Assembly (NCBI GenBank): GCA_907165065.1
Contig: OU015528.1
Coordinates: 23,332,015-23,396,014 of the forward strand
DNA length: 64,000 bases
DNA from: Caprimulgus europaeus
Taxonomy: Eukaryota; Chordata; Aves; Caprimulgiformes; Caprimulgidae
Direction of reading: 5' to 3'
The notes beneath the pieces were generated by a model. That model was not told the DNA's origin and ran no database searches. It saw only the letters and a program-made list of their open reading frames with translations. Positions 37,501-52,043 of this stretch are shown piece after piece. Each line of letters starts with the position of its first letter. The stretch's first letter is position 1. The translations under genes and the position numbers were made by a program.

Positions 37501-40500
37501 TTATCCAGTCAGAGATGAAAAAAAATGTAACTTTAAGTGACAGGTGCATTTTTAGCTGTTGCTGGTACCATCTACCAAACAATACCTTAATTCTCTTTTT
37601 AAGCAACAGCTACGTATAAATTTAAAACTAAGAGGGCAAATTATTTATTTGTATAAATATCTCACAAACAACGAGGAGAGAGAAGAGCCTATTCCATGAG
37701 GGAAAGCTAACAGACAGTGTTGTCACAAGAACATGTGTTTTTAGTAATAAAAAAATAAATAAAATCCAATATGTTAAAATAGTGAGATGACTGAATGTTT
37801 TTCAATGGAGATAGAAGGTCAAAAGACCTAGAGTGAAAACTCATACATTTGGAAAAGGTTCTACATTATGTTGTCACTTGCAGTAGTGGAAGACTTGATT
37901 GTGCTTGATTGTCTGGACTCTTGTCTTATATTCTTTCTGTACAAACTTGTTCCTGTAAATAAAGGAGCTGAGGCCAAATGAGTGGGTTTTTGGGATATAT
38001 ACTGTAGCTCAGTGTGAATGTTTAGACAATTCATGCAGATGATCTGACTTTTACTTTCAGATTTAGATCTCATTTTTACCTCTTACTGATTTATACTTGA
38101 GCATAAACAAGCAACAGTTTCAGAGTTGAAGTCCCACACACACATTTTAAATTTAAGATTTTCCAATAGTAATCAAAAATGAAAATTGTTGATCTAGTAA
38201 AATGGTATAATCAATTAAATAATACCAAAAGTTTATTTATATTTTATTCAGAACTAATCACATTACTGTAGACTGCCAGGTATTAATTACATTAATCAAA
38301 ATCTGAGTCTCCTGTAAAGTAAACCAATGGATAGGACTGTGGTTCATACTTCATATATATCTGCAACTAAGTAACTGTTAGATGTCTATGCAGGTAAAGC
38401 AGAAATACTGACCAAATGTAATACAAGAAAAAGGCAACAAGCTGAGAAGAGAAAGTTAGAGGATGTCACCTTTTTCAAAATGTCATACATTCTTCTTTCC
38501 TCAGCTTATGGTATTTTATTGGACACTTGAAGGCACTACTTCTAAAAGGGAATTTAGCAATTTATATCTTGTCAGCAATTTTGAAAATGTTATTTTTGTT
38601 GGTAAGCTTTAAGTTGGTATGCTTTCTGGAGAAAGAAAGAGGATTTCAGGAGAAACTGTGGGTCAGTGGCACCTTCAAAGGGATGGACCAAGGAGAAACC
38701 ATTCTGTCAAGGTGACAGAATGACCTGTGGATTTCTTTCAGGTAGGCATCTGTCTCAGGATACATGTTTCAACTTGTAACAAGTTTCTATAGCTTGTAAA
38801 ATTACTTTCATTATAATGTTGATACCTAAATGTGTAGCAGAGTCCTCATGAATCTGCACTTGTGCAGTTGTTCTTCAAGGGGATGTTTCTGGCTATCCCC
38901 AGGTTTGCTGAGATGGGCATGGGGCAACTGGGGCTGAGCACAAAGGGTGGAGCACTGGAGAAAGTTACAAGATCCTTCACAATTAATGTAAATTTTTACT
39001 TTCCAGCATATAACAACTAAATGTTAAAGTCTTCTTAATATTATTTTGATAATGAATGACTTACATTGTTTATATTTTTCACAATATTGTCCTTGGAAAC
39101 TGTTTTATTATGTACCTGTGTATACAGCTACTTACCCTGCAGAATTTTCTCTTAAGTTTCCAGACTGCTAAAAAGCTTTAGAGCTGCTACTACTTCCAAG
39201 ACTAACCTGCCATCAGTGCTGGAAATGCTGGACATATGACTCACATAGATGAGAGAATGATACACACACACATGAGTGTATAATTTATTTTTTGCAGCTC
39301 TCTGCCAGTTGATGCCTTCCTTTTACCCACTTCTAGTCCCATCACATAGAGAGCTCTTACATTAATCAGAGAAATACATTCAGCTCCGTTGGTAATATTT
39401 GGATAACAAAACTACCTGCAGGCACCCAGAGTTGAACGAATCAGTTGTGTTTGCCTGACTGGCTTTATTTCTGGTATTTTTTTCAAAAAACATACCTGTA
39501 AAACTCAAACATAAACATGATAAGAAGTTCTCAAACTGCCAGTGAGTTTATTATTGACTACCTATAACCTAGGAACATTTATTCCTGATTTTTTTTGAGT
39601 TCTTACTGAACAATCATTTTCTTCTTCTGCAACAAAGAAAATGCCCCATATTCATGTGTCATCTTTTTGTTGACAGTTTAATTATCTCACTATCATCAGG
39701 TCAGGTAGTTTTTTTTATAGGGGATTTTCTAGGGTTACAAGTGTGCAATATTTGTATTCTAGATTAACGTATATACTTAGTAAGTAATTTTAAATATTAA
39801 AATGAACCATTGCAATTCACTAAGGATACCCACTGAGAATGATTTCTTTAAATTATCTTTTTTTCTTCTCTTTCAAATTCCTTATTGATTAAAGGAAAGC
39901 CTTAAAAGAAAGGTGACAGCCAAAATAAGCATAGCTGCTCAGAATTAATATAATAATATAATTTCTTAAATGGTACTGAGCTATTAATACTTTGGTTTAA
40001 AAAATCCATTTAGCTTAGTCCTTGAAATTACTGAACAATTTTCTTTTGCAGAAGTGGCTTGTTCTAGAGTCTGAAATAAACAAAAGAGGAGTGTAGGTGT
40101 GTTCCATCGCATATTGTGGGCCACAGTGGGTCAAATTCATTGCCTACTTTTAAATGGCTTTTATTGAAGGATGAAGAGAGTTTGATTTATATGTATTAAA
40201 ATAGTCTTTTCTTCATGTCAGTAAGCACTCTTAAAAGCGGCTTTTGATTTTCCATACAGGGTGACAAACACTGGAGAGATTTTCTCAAAAGAGTTAGATT
40301 TTTTGTTGTTGTTGCTGAACAACAATGAGTTGTTAGGATGAGTTAGGAAAGGGCATCTGCTCTTGTCCTTTTCTGTTTATTCCTGCACTCATCTGGCAGA
40401 AGGCAAGACTCAGGCTGCTGTCAGGCAGGGAACATAGAAGGGGCAGCACCGATCCATGTCCAATAAGGTGCTGAAACGCCAACATTAAACTCACTGGGAA

Positions 40501-43500
40501 AATGTCTTCCAAGTAGGTGTTGGGTAGTTTCCTACCTTTGAGGAAGTGGGGAAGGGCTTCCTGAACAAAGCTAATGCACCAAGGTAGTCATTACATTGGC
40601 AATATTATTAGCATCCCACACAGTGATGTCATCCAGTACTTCTGAAGAGGCAAACTTTGGTTGCTTATAAGATAAACTGAAACTGAAGTAAATTAAGAAA
40701 GAGATAGTAGCTTATAAAGACAGTGGTCTTCATCTAAATCAGGTGCCCGAGTCTAGTATTCTCAAATGTGTAGAAAATTTCAGTACTAATGGAGGGTACA
40801 GCAGGTTCCTTGGCAATGAATACTAGGGAGAATACTGGTAGAAGACAGTGAGAAACTCCACTAAAATGAGAGAGGAGAGAGACCTGCCATAGAAACAATT
40901 ATTGCTGTAAATATAGTAATAAACACAAAGCTGGTCCATGTGATACACCATAACTAACCATACGGTAAATAGAATACAGAGAACCTTCACAAAGCTGAAT
41001 ATGCATTGATAATGCTTTAGACTAGCATAAATGTTTAAGTTTGCTGTATCTAGCTGCTGAAAATAGATTTAAATATAACTAGACTTAGGGAAAACAAATA
41101 TGTTAATACTTGCCAAATTCTAGCTTTAGTCACCAACAGTGAGCCCATTTGAAATTAATTCTGCAATTTTTGTTTGATGAAGTGTATTGCTTTCTTTCAA
41201 ATCTCCACATATGAGTGATGCTAGCCAGAGAATTATTTTAAAGGGTCAGAAAATTGATTGGCTGGATTTACAGTGTTTTAAAATTTGACACTAGTTCTTT
41301 CTTGTCAAGAGTCATTCTTCAACTCCCTTAGTCAGTCATCAGTCTTCTTGTTGGGATCAGTGTCTGCCGTGGCTATGGTGGACAGCACCAAACCTGAGCG
41401 TGCTGAGCAATAATGCTATCACTGGCAGCTTTAAGTAGCTGATCTGCACAACTTGTGAATTATTAGAAAGAGACTATAGTCTGCCTTGGGCCATCTCTAG
41501 CTACTGAGCAGTGCAAAAATTCCTCTAGGTTTTATACAAATGACATTTGCTACAGAACCATTTGTCACCAGAAAGCATTGAGTTAGCCTCCAAATGGATT
41601 AAATCCATGCACATAGAGTTCTCGTTCCCCCACATCTGTTCCCACAATTTCATGACAATCTGAATTGTATCTGTTGTTGTATGACAGCCCATATGATGCT
41701 GCTGGGTGACAATCCAGTGCTCTGCTGTAAGCCACCTTGCTTCACTACTTCCCAGGACTTCCTGTGGAGTTTAACTTCCATCTTCTCAGCCTGTCTTCAT
41801 GTGCTGAATATATTAATGTCATGTAGACTGCAGTAATACTAAGTCAAGCTTCTAAGGATGTAATGACACTGCATATCTTATGTTAGATGTTTAAGGTACC
41901 TGAACTAAAAGCTTAGCCTCCCAGAGTCTTCATCTATTCAGTGCAGAAGGAAAGGCTCTTCTAAATATCAGTTCAGGGCAGAATCCCAATTTAGGAGGAA
42001 CTTGTCTCTTGCTCTTTACTGAAACCTCAGCATTGTCACTAGGTTAGGTGGTGGTAATAAAACTTTTTTCTTTCCTATGTTGCATAGAACTGAAAGCTTT
42101 GTCAGCAATTTAGGGATAATAAATAAAAATTGCATAAGTCAATGGTTGTTAATGGTACATGTTGTAAGAGCACACAAATCTCTGTATTTCTACAGAACTG
42201 CAAGAGGTCTAAATATGCCTCAATAACAATAATATATATACCAATTTAACATTTTCCAAGTACATTATATCAATTTTTTGCCAGGGTAGCTTTCATAATT
42301 GCAATAGTTACAGTCTTCTAGTTTCTAACATCACAATTTTTGATGCTAATATGTTATGATCTTCTTTTTCCAGCTAAATAACACAGTGCAGTCAGTATTC
42401 ATTCTGTAAGAAGTAATGCTACATATAGTATAAATTTTACTGTCAGATACTGATGAATGCTGATTGTCAAACATTTCATTAAATTCAATACATGTCTCAT
42501 GTAACTCGAATATAGATGCCATATCTAAATCTAAACTTTTCATAACTGTTTTATGACTCTCAGCAGTGCTTTTGATATCAGGTATCAGAATACTTGGTAT
42601 ATAAAGGGATTACCAAATACATAGTTTTCTTGCTCATTTTGTTTCAGTGAAAGGTTTTCTTTTCTTCAGTTAGTTGCTTTGGAAATTAAAGCTCCATGAA
42701 GGCACAGTCTAGTACATTAGTTAGTTCCCTGAAGTTTATGAATCAGTTTCTATCTTTACAGGGAGGACATTCTGTATGTCAGGCAAAGTACACATTTCAG
42801 TGTCAGGCTTGACATCCTGCTTTTAGCCCTTTGACATGTTAAATAACATAGAAGTCAGACTGCAGTGTGTAAAGTGTCTTTTAAATTTCCATGGCAGAAC
42901 TGGCTTATATCTTGTAGTCAAAACAATCCTGTCAAATCCATGTCTAAAGCTCAGCTGTGATTGTCACAAACAAAAATTCAAAACTAATACAGAATCATAA
43001 AGTGATACCCAGTGAGATCACTGTTAATATTCACTTTTCATTTCATTTGTAACCTTAAATGTGAAACAAGAGGTCAGCATGCATACGTCAAACATGTTGC
43101 ATTTATCACACAATCAGTTAGAAAATAGTTATTTCTGGAGGGATTCACTCCTTGATCCACCTTGTTTATTAAAAAGAAGAAAAGATTCCCATCCCCTTCT
43201 AACAAAAGTAGTGGGTGTGCCATGTGCCATGTGAGAGATCTTCTCACACTCACTCTCACAGTTTTAATATAAGCTGAATATTCAAAATTTTAGACATTAA
43301 TTGATCACTACTTTCCTAAGGGCTTAGACTAGGCTATTACATGGTGTATCTTTTCTTATACCTGGAAGGAATATATCTACAAAAGGAAGTTTTAGAGTGA
43401 AGTGAAGTCTGCTACTGTTAGTGGAAAAGAACTACATTGTTATGAAGTTCACCTGAAAAATGTCTCCTGACCTTACAACATATCCAATAACAATATTTCC

Positions 43501-46500
43501 ATATACTCAGATAAATATTACACTCAGTTGGAGGGTGGCTGAGAGTGTGTATTTGAAAGTACAAAAGATTCCATGTTTCGGTGAATGAAACTTTGCAAAC
43601 TTGAGAAGCCTTGAGATTACTCATATACCTAGATATGTTAGTGTAAGAAATGCATTAACATCAAAGCATGAAAGACACTCCTAGTTTTATCTATCACTGG
43701 GATATTGTAACTAAAGTGTTAACTTTTGAATTCTTAGAATAAATAGATCAAATTATTTTTTTAAATAATGTATTTTTTCAGTCTTATGAATTCATTAGCA
43801 TTCAATATTTTGGGTAATCTAGTTTTGTGATGGACATAACATATACAATTTTAAGATTAAGTACACAAGAGGTCCTGTTACAAAAATCCAGCTATATTTA
43901 AAAGAACATACATTATATTAACAGATCCCAGGCTATACAAGAAGATAATAATAGAAAGTACAGAAGAAACAGTGGGAGTCATCTGATCCTTCTTCACATC
44001 CCAGGAAAAGATTAACTCACTGTTAATAGATGTTGCTGAAATTCCACTGCGAGTCCTCTGGTTTTCATGATTGACTGTATCTGCCTTCTTTCTTTTAGTC
44101 ATCTTCATTATTTTACTTGGTCAAGGAAAACATGACAGACAAGGAGAGATCATGGGGCTAGAAACTCCTGAATTTTTGCAGCATAGTTCTTCAGATTTGT
44201 GATTTTATAGATTTCTTTGGATGACACTAAATAAAATCACTATACTAGTGTCATATTCATGCTGTAGTAACTCTCCAGGGTCCACCCTTGACATCTGCAA
44301 AGGAAAGATAGCATTATGAAGACCCTCCTTGGCCTGTATTTCCCCCACTGTCTCAGCAGCAGTCTCTGTGTTTGGCAGAGAGCTACAGCTTTTGCCAAAT
44401 GGGAATTTGTGGTGCCAGGGAAAGTAAGAACAGGTTGTGCTGTGGTTACAACTGCCCACCAGAAAAAGGGAAGCAAGACACTTTATGAGAACAATCTCTT
44501 ACTAATCTTGGGAGAAGAGTAGGCTCGTTTGTTGATCCATGAGCAACCATTCAAGAAGCCACTTACCTGGTTGATCTGATTTTGCTGCTTGGCCAGTTTT
44601 TCTCATTGTTGTTCTTGAGAAAAATACACTAATGGTATGGAAAACTCTTAGAGTCCAAATGTAGCCTGTAGCCTGGACACCATCACTTTGTCATGGCATA
44701 GACAAGTCTCCCCTTGTATCGTACTAGGCAAACATTGACCCTCATTCTTCTACAGATATTCTTGAATTATGACCATATCAGTAAATCAACAATGACAGGA
44801 AAAGATGAATGAGAGAAGATACACCGTTTTAATGATGGTTTAGTTGGAGTAACACTTAATTTCTGTGTTTGATAATGCTTCTTTAATTAGAACTATAGGA
44901 TGCATGAACAAAAAATACAAACATAAACATAAAAATCCATGCACACATACATAAAGATTCATTCTAAAAAGTATCACTGTTATGGGACGAAGTTTTCTTA
45001 TTATTATTTGTAGAATGATTGTTTTCTTGTATTCTATTCTCAGATTTCAATTCGAAAGGATTGGCTTTTATTTTAAGTGAATATTCACTTTGTTATCTGA
45101 CACCTACTTTTGCTAATGATGAGGCTACTTTTTTAAAAAACCTATTTACAAGAAAAATGGAAAGAATTTGACTCCAAAAAATCCCATTATTAATCTCTTT
45201 ATTTTATAAACTATAATAGTATCTGAACTTTGTATTTGATATATTTTAAGTTCAGAAAAGAGAAATATTTAATACAAAAAACCGTGAGATGGTTTAATGA
45301 AGTGGAGGTAGCCAATAAATGCCTAAAGGAATCTAAATATGGGGGATTTTCAGTTTTCAGTTATAGCTATAGAGCTTGACAGTTCTTTGCTGTCATTTTA
45401 CATTGATGTGTGAAGAGTATGAAAGATGTCCCAAAGATTTCTCCTCAAATGGGATAAATAAAAATGCCACCTCAGATTTTCTCACTCTCTATATGAGCAG
45501 AAAGTTACTTTCCTTTTATTACTGCTTACATTTGAGACCAAGACTGAGTACCAGAAGAGACAGAGAGAACTAAATGAGAGTAAGAAAAGGTATCCTGCAG
45601 ATGTGGAATAATTCTGGAGATGGTTTAGACTGCTGCATTTCAGGGTTTTAGCTTTGAAATACTCATACACGTATGTAAGTAAATCCATACTTTGTTCCAC
45701 TGGCTTATGTCAGGGTTCACAGGAGTTTTTTACCTTTTACTATAGCTGCAGTGTTCAGTTATAAGATTCTGACACTTCCAAACTTTACTCCTGTGTAACT
45801 ATTTTGGTGAAAAACATTAAGCCTGCTCAGAAGCTTTTCCAGTCTGTAAGACTTAATGACAGATTTTTGGTCCTTGGCTATGTTTGACATTTCATCTGAG
45901 AACAAATTTCAGATCAAGACCTATATTTTCAACATCCAGAACTATTTTACTTGGTGAAAACTGATTTTGAAGAAATATTGGTGGTCCATTTCAGGTTAGT
46001 AAAAAGTTAAAATATAGAGCTCTGAAGGTTATTTCACTGTTTGTAAATTTGAAAAAAAAAAAAAAAAAAAGAAGTAGAAAAATAGTAAGTCAGGTACCTC
46101 TGATACAATTCTTTGGATTTTTAAGTGAAAAAAAAAATCTCTCTCAATGTTCTTGAACTTTGGGGTAATTGGACAAACAAAGACAGTTCCTCTGTTCACA
46201 ACACAAATATTTTCAATGGGCGCTGAAGCTGAGAGTCCTCTGTCTAGATTTCCCTGTGAGTCAGACATTAGTGCTTGGTCAGACTGTACTGAGGTTTCCT
46301 GGTGTTTTATAGTAGTCCACGATGGTGTAATTCTGTGCTCTATTGAGTTATTACTAAATATAGGTAACTAAAGAGGAGAGCAAGATACTCAAAGCAGTTT
46401 GGCAAGGGCGCTTTTCTGGAGCTGAAGAGCTGCAGTACCTTCATGTGGCATTGTGTTGTGCTTTGTAGACATGGCCCTTTGTTTCTGAACGCCCTTTTCC

Positions 46501-49500
46501 ATCCTCTCTGACTGTGCTGTGTATGTCCCTTCTCAAGCAGCATGGAGCCATTTTTCCAAGAGCATTGAAGAGCTTTATATTGTGTGAAAATATGCCAATC
46601 TACCAGTTTCAGAGAGATTTGATCCAGCCTCCAACATTATCTCCTAAATTGTACATTTTAACCAAAGCATCAAAAATACAAGGAAAAAATAATGTTGCAT
46701 TTCTACCAGTGTAGTTTGCAATGACTTTAAAATTTCAACAACTTGAGACTTACTAAGACTAATAAACTACTTTAAGTAGCAGGTAATTTATTTAGAGCAC
46801 AATAAAAATTTGCTGAGGCTAAATGTAAAATGTTCAAATGGCTGATAGCATCATATTTGCCACGTGAAGTCAGTATCTCATTACCCAAAAAACCTTATAT
46901 TTGGGTCACAGGTGGCCATTCTAGCAACATCTGGATCCTCATGGATTTTTACCTCTTTGAAGGTGTGATAGGAAAATGCACTCAAGTCTAAAAAGAGATC
47001 CAACAAAAACATAAAGCAAAAAGTCCAGTTATAACAGGTTGGCATTGCTTTATATTTGAGAATCCCTCTAACTGCTAAAGAATAGAAATGTTGATTAAAA
47101 AAGAGATTTCCGAAAATTACTGAAAGGCTGTAAGATCTGATTCCCCTACAGTGCCCATGAACATTTCCAGGATAATAAATCCTTAAACATAGTGAAAGTG
47201 ATGCATTAGAGAGTGTCAAAATTATCATCTGTCCCAGACAAGCTGGTAGTGAGTATGCATATGTTATTAGTACGTGGTCTGATATAATCTGTGAAAAATG
47301 ACTTTGTGAGAACAGAGTCACTCCAGCAAAACACCTTAAAATGCTTTTTTCTGTGGTCTGGATGATCAGGGCAAATTTGGGATCATTTAAAAAATTCAAG
47401 AAAAAAAACAGTTGAACAGGGAGTAATACTGTGTTCATACTAGAAATAGTCCTAAGAGAAGATTCTTCTATTCTTAAGAATGTTTTGCTATGCTCAACAG
47501 TGTTGTATGAGTGCATCTAGCCAAATTAATCCTAAATTTATGCTAGCATAATAACAAATAATATGATATAGTAATTACAATATACAGAACTAGAAAAGAA
47601 GGCACAGGCTTGTTTGAGAGTAGGCTAAATATTTTCTTATTTTTAAATTTACAGAAATATAAACATAAAATTAGAACAACCCTTTTGTTATAGTTTTTTC
47701 CTCTTACACAGACATAGAGAAAAGATGTTTTTTTATGCAACCCCAAGCAATGTCTTAGTTTAGCAGGGTATTCAGTTGGGATACAACAAGTTCTTTTCCC
47801 AAGACCATCTATTTTACAAGTCCACCAAGGGAAAAGGAAGGAGGGAAAATGGTTAATGACAGACTTGGGCAATGTTGTTGTTGTGAACGATTTATTTTCT
47901 GAAAACTGTGCTTTAAAGAGTACAAAAATGATTAGAATATGAACAGCTTTGATAGGTCCAAAAAAGAAAGATCAAAAACTTTTGAAAATACAAAAATAGA
48001 ACCATTTAAATAAATTTTGTTTTGAATTTAGCCAAACACAATTAGAAGGATTACACAGCAAAAAGAAATTAAAACTTTGCTTTGGACTGAATTAAGTACT
48101 TAAGAGAAGCCTTTTTTTTTCCCTTTTAATTTTATTCCAGTGAGATAAAACTAACATTTTCTGTTTCGATTGACCAGAAACTCACTTTCTCAATTTTTTT
48201 TTTAGTTTAAATATATATATAAAAAATAGATATTTTTTCCCCATTCTTTCCACAAGGAAATCACTTCTCCTGAGCTGATAACACCCAGCTCTCTAGCTCT
48301 GCTGTGTCTGCTTTTGAAGCAACAAGTTTAGAGCTGTAGGTTCGTGAGGGAGGGTTACAGTGGAAATGAATCACAGTGAAAAACAAGATTGACCCCAGTC
48401 TCATAAACCCTACTGGGATTGTTGGCACAGATCTCTGTGTTCACATCACAGCATTAAATATCAGAGCAGAGGGAGGAAGAGCCTGTTGTGGGGAGACCAG
48501 AGCACCAGCAGACATTTGGATCATGTCAAGGTGAGGCTGCAGCAAGGTTTCAGCATCAGGGGAGAAGCAAGGAGGCTGCAGGGATGAAGGGAGCAGCATC
48601 CAGCACTGGAAAAAGCTGGTGAGGAAGCAGTGCTTGGTCAGAGGGGTGAGACAAGGCAGGCAGCAATGAAGTAGGCTCCAAAAAGATTGGGAGCTGCTGA
48701 TCTGCAAGAAGCAGCTGGAGGTGAGATAACAGCTGCTCTGTGGCAGAGGGCAGATATCTATCAAAACTAACAAGTTACAGAACTAATTAAATTCCCACCT
48801 GCTTTTAGGCAAACGAGTAACAGCATTAATTAGGATGGCTTTTTCCCATCTTCACTGGTCAAAGGGCACTAGCCTTTTGTTTTGCCTTCAGACTGCACTG
48901 TTTGAAACCATCTCTGCTGTCTCAGGAGGAAATAATTGAAAATAAACACTTTCAGAAAAGTAGCCTGGAAGTGTCTAATGTTATGAGCATGACACACCAT
49001 TATTTATCTTAGGAGAGGGTTCAGAATTTCCTGTGCCCAAAGGATCCTGGTTTTAGCAATCCCACAGAAATCCCTCTGTGCCTTGACTTTTTTTTTCCCC
49101 CAAAAAAACCCACAACCAAAAAAGCATGTTGAACTGGAGTTAATGGGAGGGTTGCTTCCTATCTACTTTTGAGTTACTGTGTACCACATAGGCAAACAAC
49201 AGGAACAAGGTCATAATCCCACACAGCAAAGCATCATAACTCTTAGGTTATAGAGTCCTACTGCTTTTTAGTTTCTTGAATCTGGCTCAAGGATACTTGC
49301 ATTTTTAGTTGCATAGCAGCACAGCTTCAAGAGGAGAGCGTTCACCATGTGCATTAGCCAACAACCTGGTTGTTCAAGCAGCAATCCGTGAACAGGTTTG
49401 GAAAGTGTCCACTCTAACTTCATCTGCAAGGTAAGATGGAAATAAAACCCAGCTCTTCAGCTTATACCTCTGGCAAGATTTGTCACAAGAAGAGCCCAGA

Positions 49501-50405
49501 CCTTGATTCTCAGCTAGGCTGAAAGAGTCTGTGACTCCTGTGCATTGCACTTTTTCACTGTTCCTAGTGTGACTTATCCATGAGCACGCCTGGACAAGGC
49601 TTCCCGGGTGGTGACTGGCTCTACAGAATGAGCAGTTTATACATTTTGTGCAAGGAGGTACTTGATGAGTTTTAACAGGTACTTTACTGGTTGGACAGTG
49701 TTGGAGAAAAAGCTTTTTTGATTGCTCTCTTGGATGTGGAGACTTAAATTTCTCCCAGTTTTGGTTGGGTTTACACAATTTATGTCTTCATCTAAGTGCT
49801 CTATCTAGCCAATGCATTGGGATAGGGTTTGATCAAGATTTATAATACCTTGTACCACTTTAAAACACTGTACATTTTGATTTTTTTTTCCTTTTTGAGC
49901 TGTGGGCTCTCAAGAATTCATCTCCAAACTTTGATATTAATTTTCTAGTGTACTTTGGTTTTGGACTAAGCTAGGGACTATTGCCTATTGAACTACTCAG
50001 GGGATACACTCTGTATCCCTGTATACCAAATTACATTTAAATATTTAATGCTACACAATATCATGACTGTGTTAATGTCTTTCCCTCAGGGGTTTAGTCC
50101 ATCAAAATTAACAAATATAATTAATTTATGCAGGATACTTCATTTTCCTATACCAGAAATGTCCAACATTTTTTGCCATGAAACATTTTATATTTCAGAC
50201 AAATTAACTATAGCTGTTTTCTTTACAAGATTCACAGTTCATGATTACAAATTATTTATTTTTCATAGACAATATCAATAGTATATCTGTTTGGTTTATA
50301 CAGAATATGATGCCCATAATAGACATAAACTACACTGAAGTTTATCTGATACTCTGTAGCTGATGAGTTGGCATTAACTATGAGTTCAGTCTCTGTCTTA
50401 ATTTA
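34541..50405. other. Longest unique stretch, AT-rich, no transposon recognised
   Basis: Nearly 16 kb without a recognisable repeat apart from short homopolymers (A12 near 35558, A20 at about 46050-46069). The longest open frame in it is 211 codons on the minus strand (46881-47516). A GC-richer segment lies at about 48440-48770, and a plus-strand stretch at 44316-44423 ends in a good donor-like GTAAGA. No family was recognised in any of these. Such a long repeat-poor stretch is compatible with conserved noncoding DNA, but that cannot be shown from one sequence. Confidence 0.5.
46050..46069. repeat. A20 homopolymer run
   Basis: About twenty A residues followed by GAAGTAGAAAA. I found no retroposed RNA body or target duplication beside it. 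Confidence 0.9.
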
Positions 50406-50460
50406 TAGAATCATAGAATAGTTTGGTTGGAAAAGACCATTATGATAATCTATTCCAACT
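50406..50460 (-). mobile_element. CR1 LINE terminal scrap
   Basis: ATAGAATCATAGAATAGTTT then GGTTGGAAAAGACCATTATG on the plus strand is the extreme 3' end of a minus-strand CR1. Similarity is lost after TATTCCAACT. Only about 55 bp are recognisable, either from extreme 5' truncation or from decay. Confidence 0.82.
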
Positions 50461-51410
50461 AATTATCTTAATTTCTTGAGCTTCATCAAGCCTCCACTCT
50501 ACAAGTCACATATGGACTGTCAGCTCTTGAATGGCTCTTCTACTATGTGCTCATGATCAGTCACAATCTGGTGGTATAACAGAACCAGAGGTTTAGAACG
50601 GAGGCCACATGATTCAGGGATTGCCTGACTCTTTTTTTTTTTTTTTTTTTCCTGGGTATATAATAATTTGCATTTAGTGCATGAAGGGCATACCACAAAG
50701 CCCTTCTTTTATGGTGGGCTTAAAATACAGGACTTTGAGAATTGTGTAACATATTTTTCAGTTATTATGTTCTTCCTTGCTTTGATATAATATTAAAGAA
50801 GAACGAAGTAGTCTTTGTACATTTGAAAAGATACAGATATCTAAGCGGTACAATACAATTCGCAGATATCAGAAGCATGAAGAAAGTAAAGATATGAAAC
50901 CAATTCATCTTAGAGCAGCTTTAATTCTATAATACTAATCAGGTGGATTCAATTTCAAGCATTTGTGTAGCATCCAAAAGGCACCTCTCTGAAGAAGACA
51001 ACTTTTTTCCTTTCAGCTGAGATAGTTCTTTTAGGTCCTGATTTATCAAGCAGGATTCACATTGCTAAGCACTTAACAGGCGCCATGTTATACTACCTGA
51101 CAAGCAATATACTACACATAGCATCTATGATTACCTCTGAGGCGCTAGAGTCCAAGAGTGTTCTCCATTTGCAGTCACAATCTAGCCTCCTTTGTCATCT
51201 TAGTTTCAATGAAGAAATAAGCCCTAGGTACATGTCCGAACAGTAGTATAACAGGCAAGTGTAAGTGAAGAAGCATGAGTTTTGGAAAGAACAGAAACAG
51301 GAAGATAACACAGGTCTGGTAGGAACTACTGAATCATATTGCCCAACTGACTGCACAATCTAGGAATAACTATGATTCCCCACTGGCATTTTTGGAATTT
51401 ATTTTCTGAT
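50461..51410. other. Unique AT-rich sequence with a T-run
   Basis: A T19 run lies at about 50633-50651. Nothing else was recognised. Confidence 0.5.
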
Positions 51411-52043
51411 AGTGCGCTTGCAGTCCAGCAGGCCAACTGTGTCCTGGGCTGCATCAAGAGAAGCGTGGCCAGCAGGTCGAGGGAGGTGATTCTGCCCATG
51501 TACTCCGCTCTCATAAGGCCCCACCTGGAGTACTGCATCCAGTTCTGGAGCCTCCAACTTAAGAAGGACATGGACCTACTGGAGCAAGTCCAGAGGGGGC
51601 CATGAGGATGATCCGCGGGCTGGAGCACCTCTCCTACGAGGACAGGCTGAAAGAGTTGGGGCTATTCAGCCTGGAAAAGAGAAGGCTTTGGGGAGATCTT
51701 ATAGTGGCCTTCCAGTACATGAAGGGGCTGCAAGAAAGCTGGGGAGGGACTATTTATAAGAGCAGTTAGTGACAGAACAAATAGAAATGGCTTTAAAGTA
51801 CAAAGAGGGTAGGTCTAGATTAGATATTAGGAAGAAATTCTTGACTGTGAGAGTGGTGAGACACTGGAACAGGTTGCCCAAGGAAGTTGTGGATGCCCCC
51901 TCCCTGGAAGTGTTTAAGGCTAGGTTGGATGGGGCTTTGAGCAGCCTTTTCCAGTGGAAGGTGTCCCTGCTCATGGCAGGAGGGTTGGAACTAGGTGATC
52001 TTTAAGATCTCTTCCAACACTTACCATTCTACAATTCTATGAT
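51411..52043 (+). mobile_element. CR1 LINE 3' fragment
   Basis: It begins in the reverse transcriptase C-terminal region (AACTGTGTCCTGGGCTGCAT, then CACCTGGAGTACTGCATCCA) and runs through GAGCACCTCTCCTACGAGGA and AGGTTGCCCAAGGAAGTTGT to the tail ACCATTCTACAATTCTATGA. A 77-codon frame (51372-51605) and a 78-codon frame (51769-52005) are residual parts of the CR1 ORF2 C-terminus, broken between them. It belongs to the same subfamily as 61811-62765 by shared wording such as GAAGAAATTCTTGACTGTGA. Confidence 0.94.

Noticed and set aside
49374..49778. 134-codon Cys/Ser-rich minus-strand frame
   Set aside because: Unrecognised, no supporting splice signals examined convincingly, and no family resemblance.
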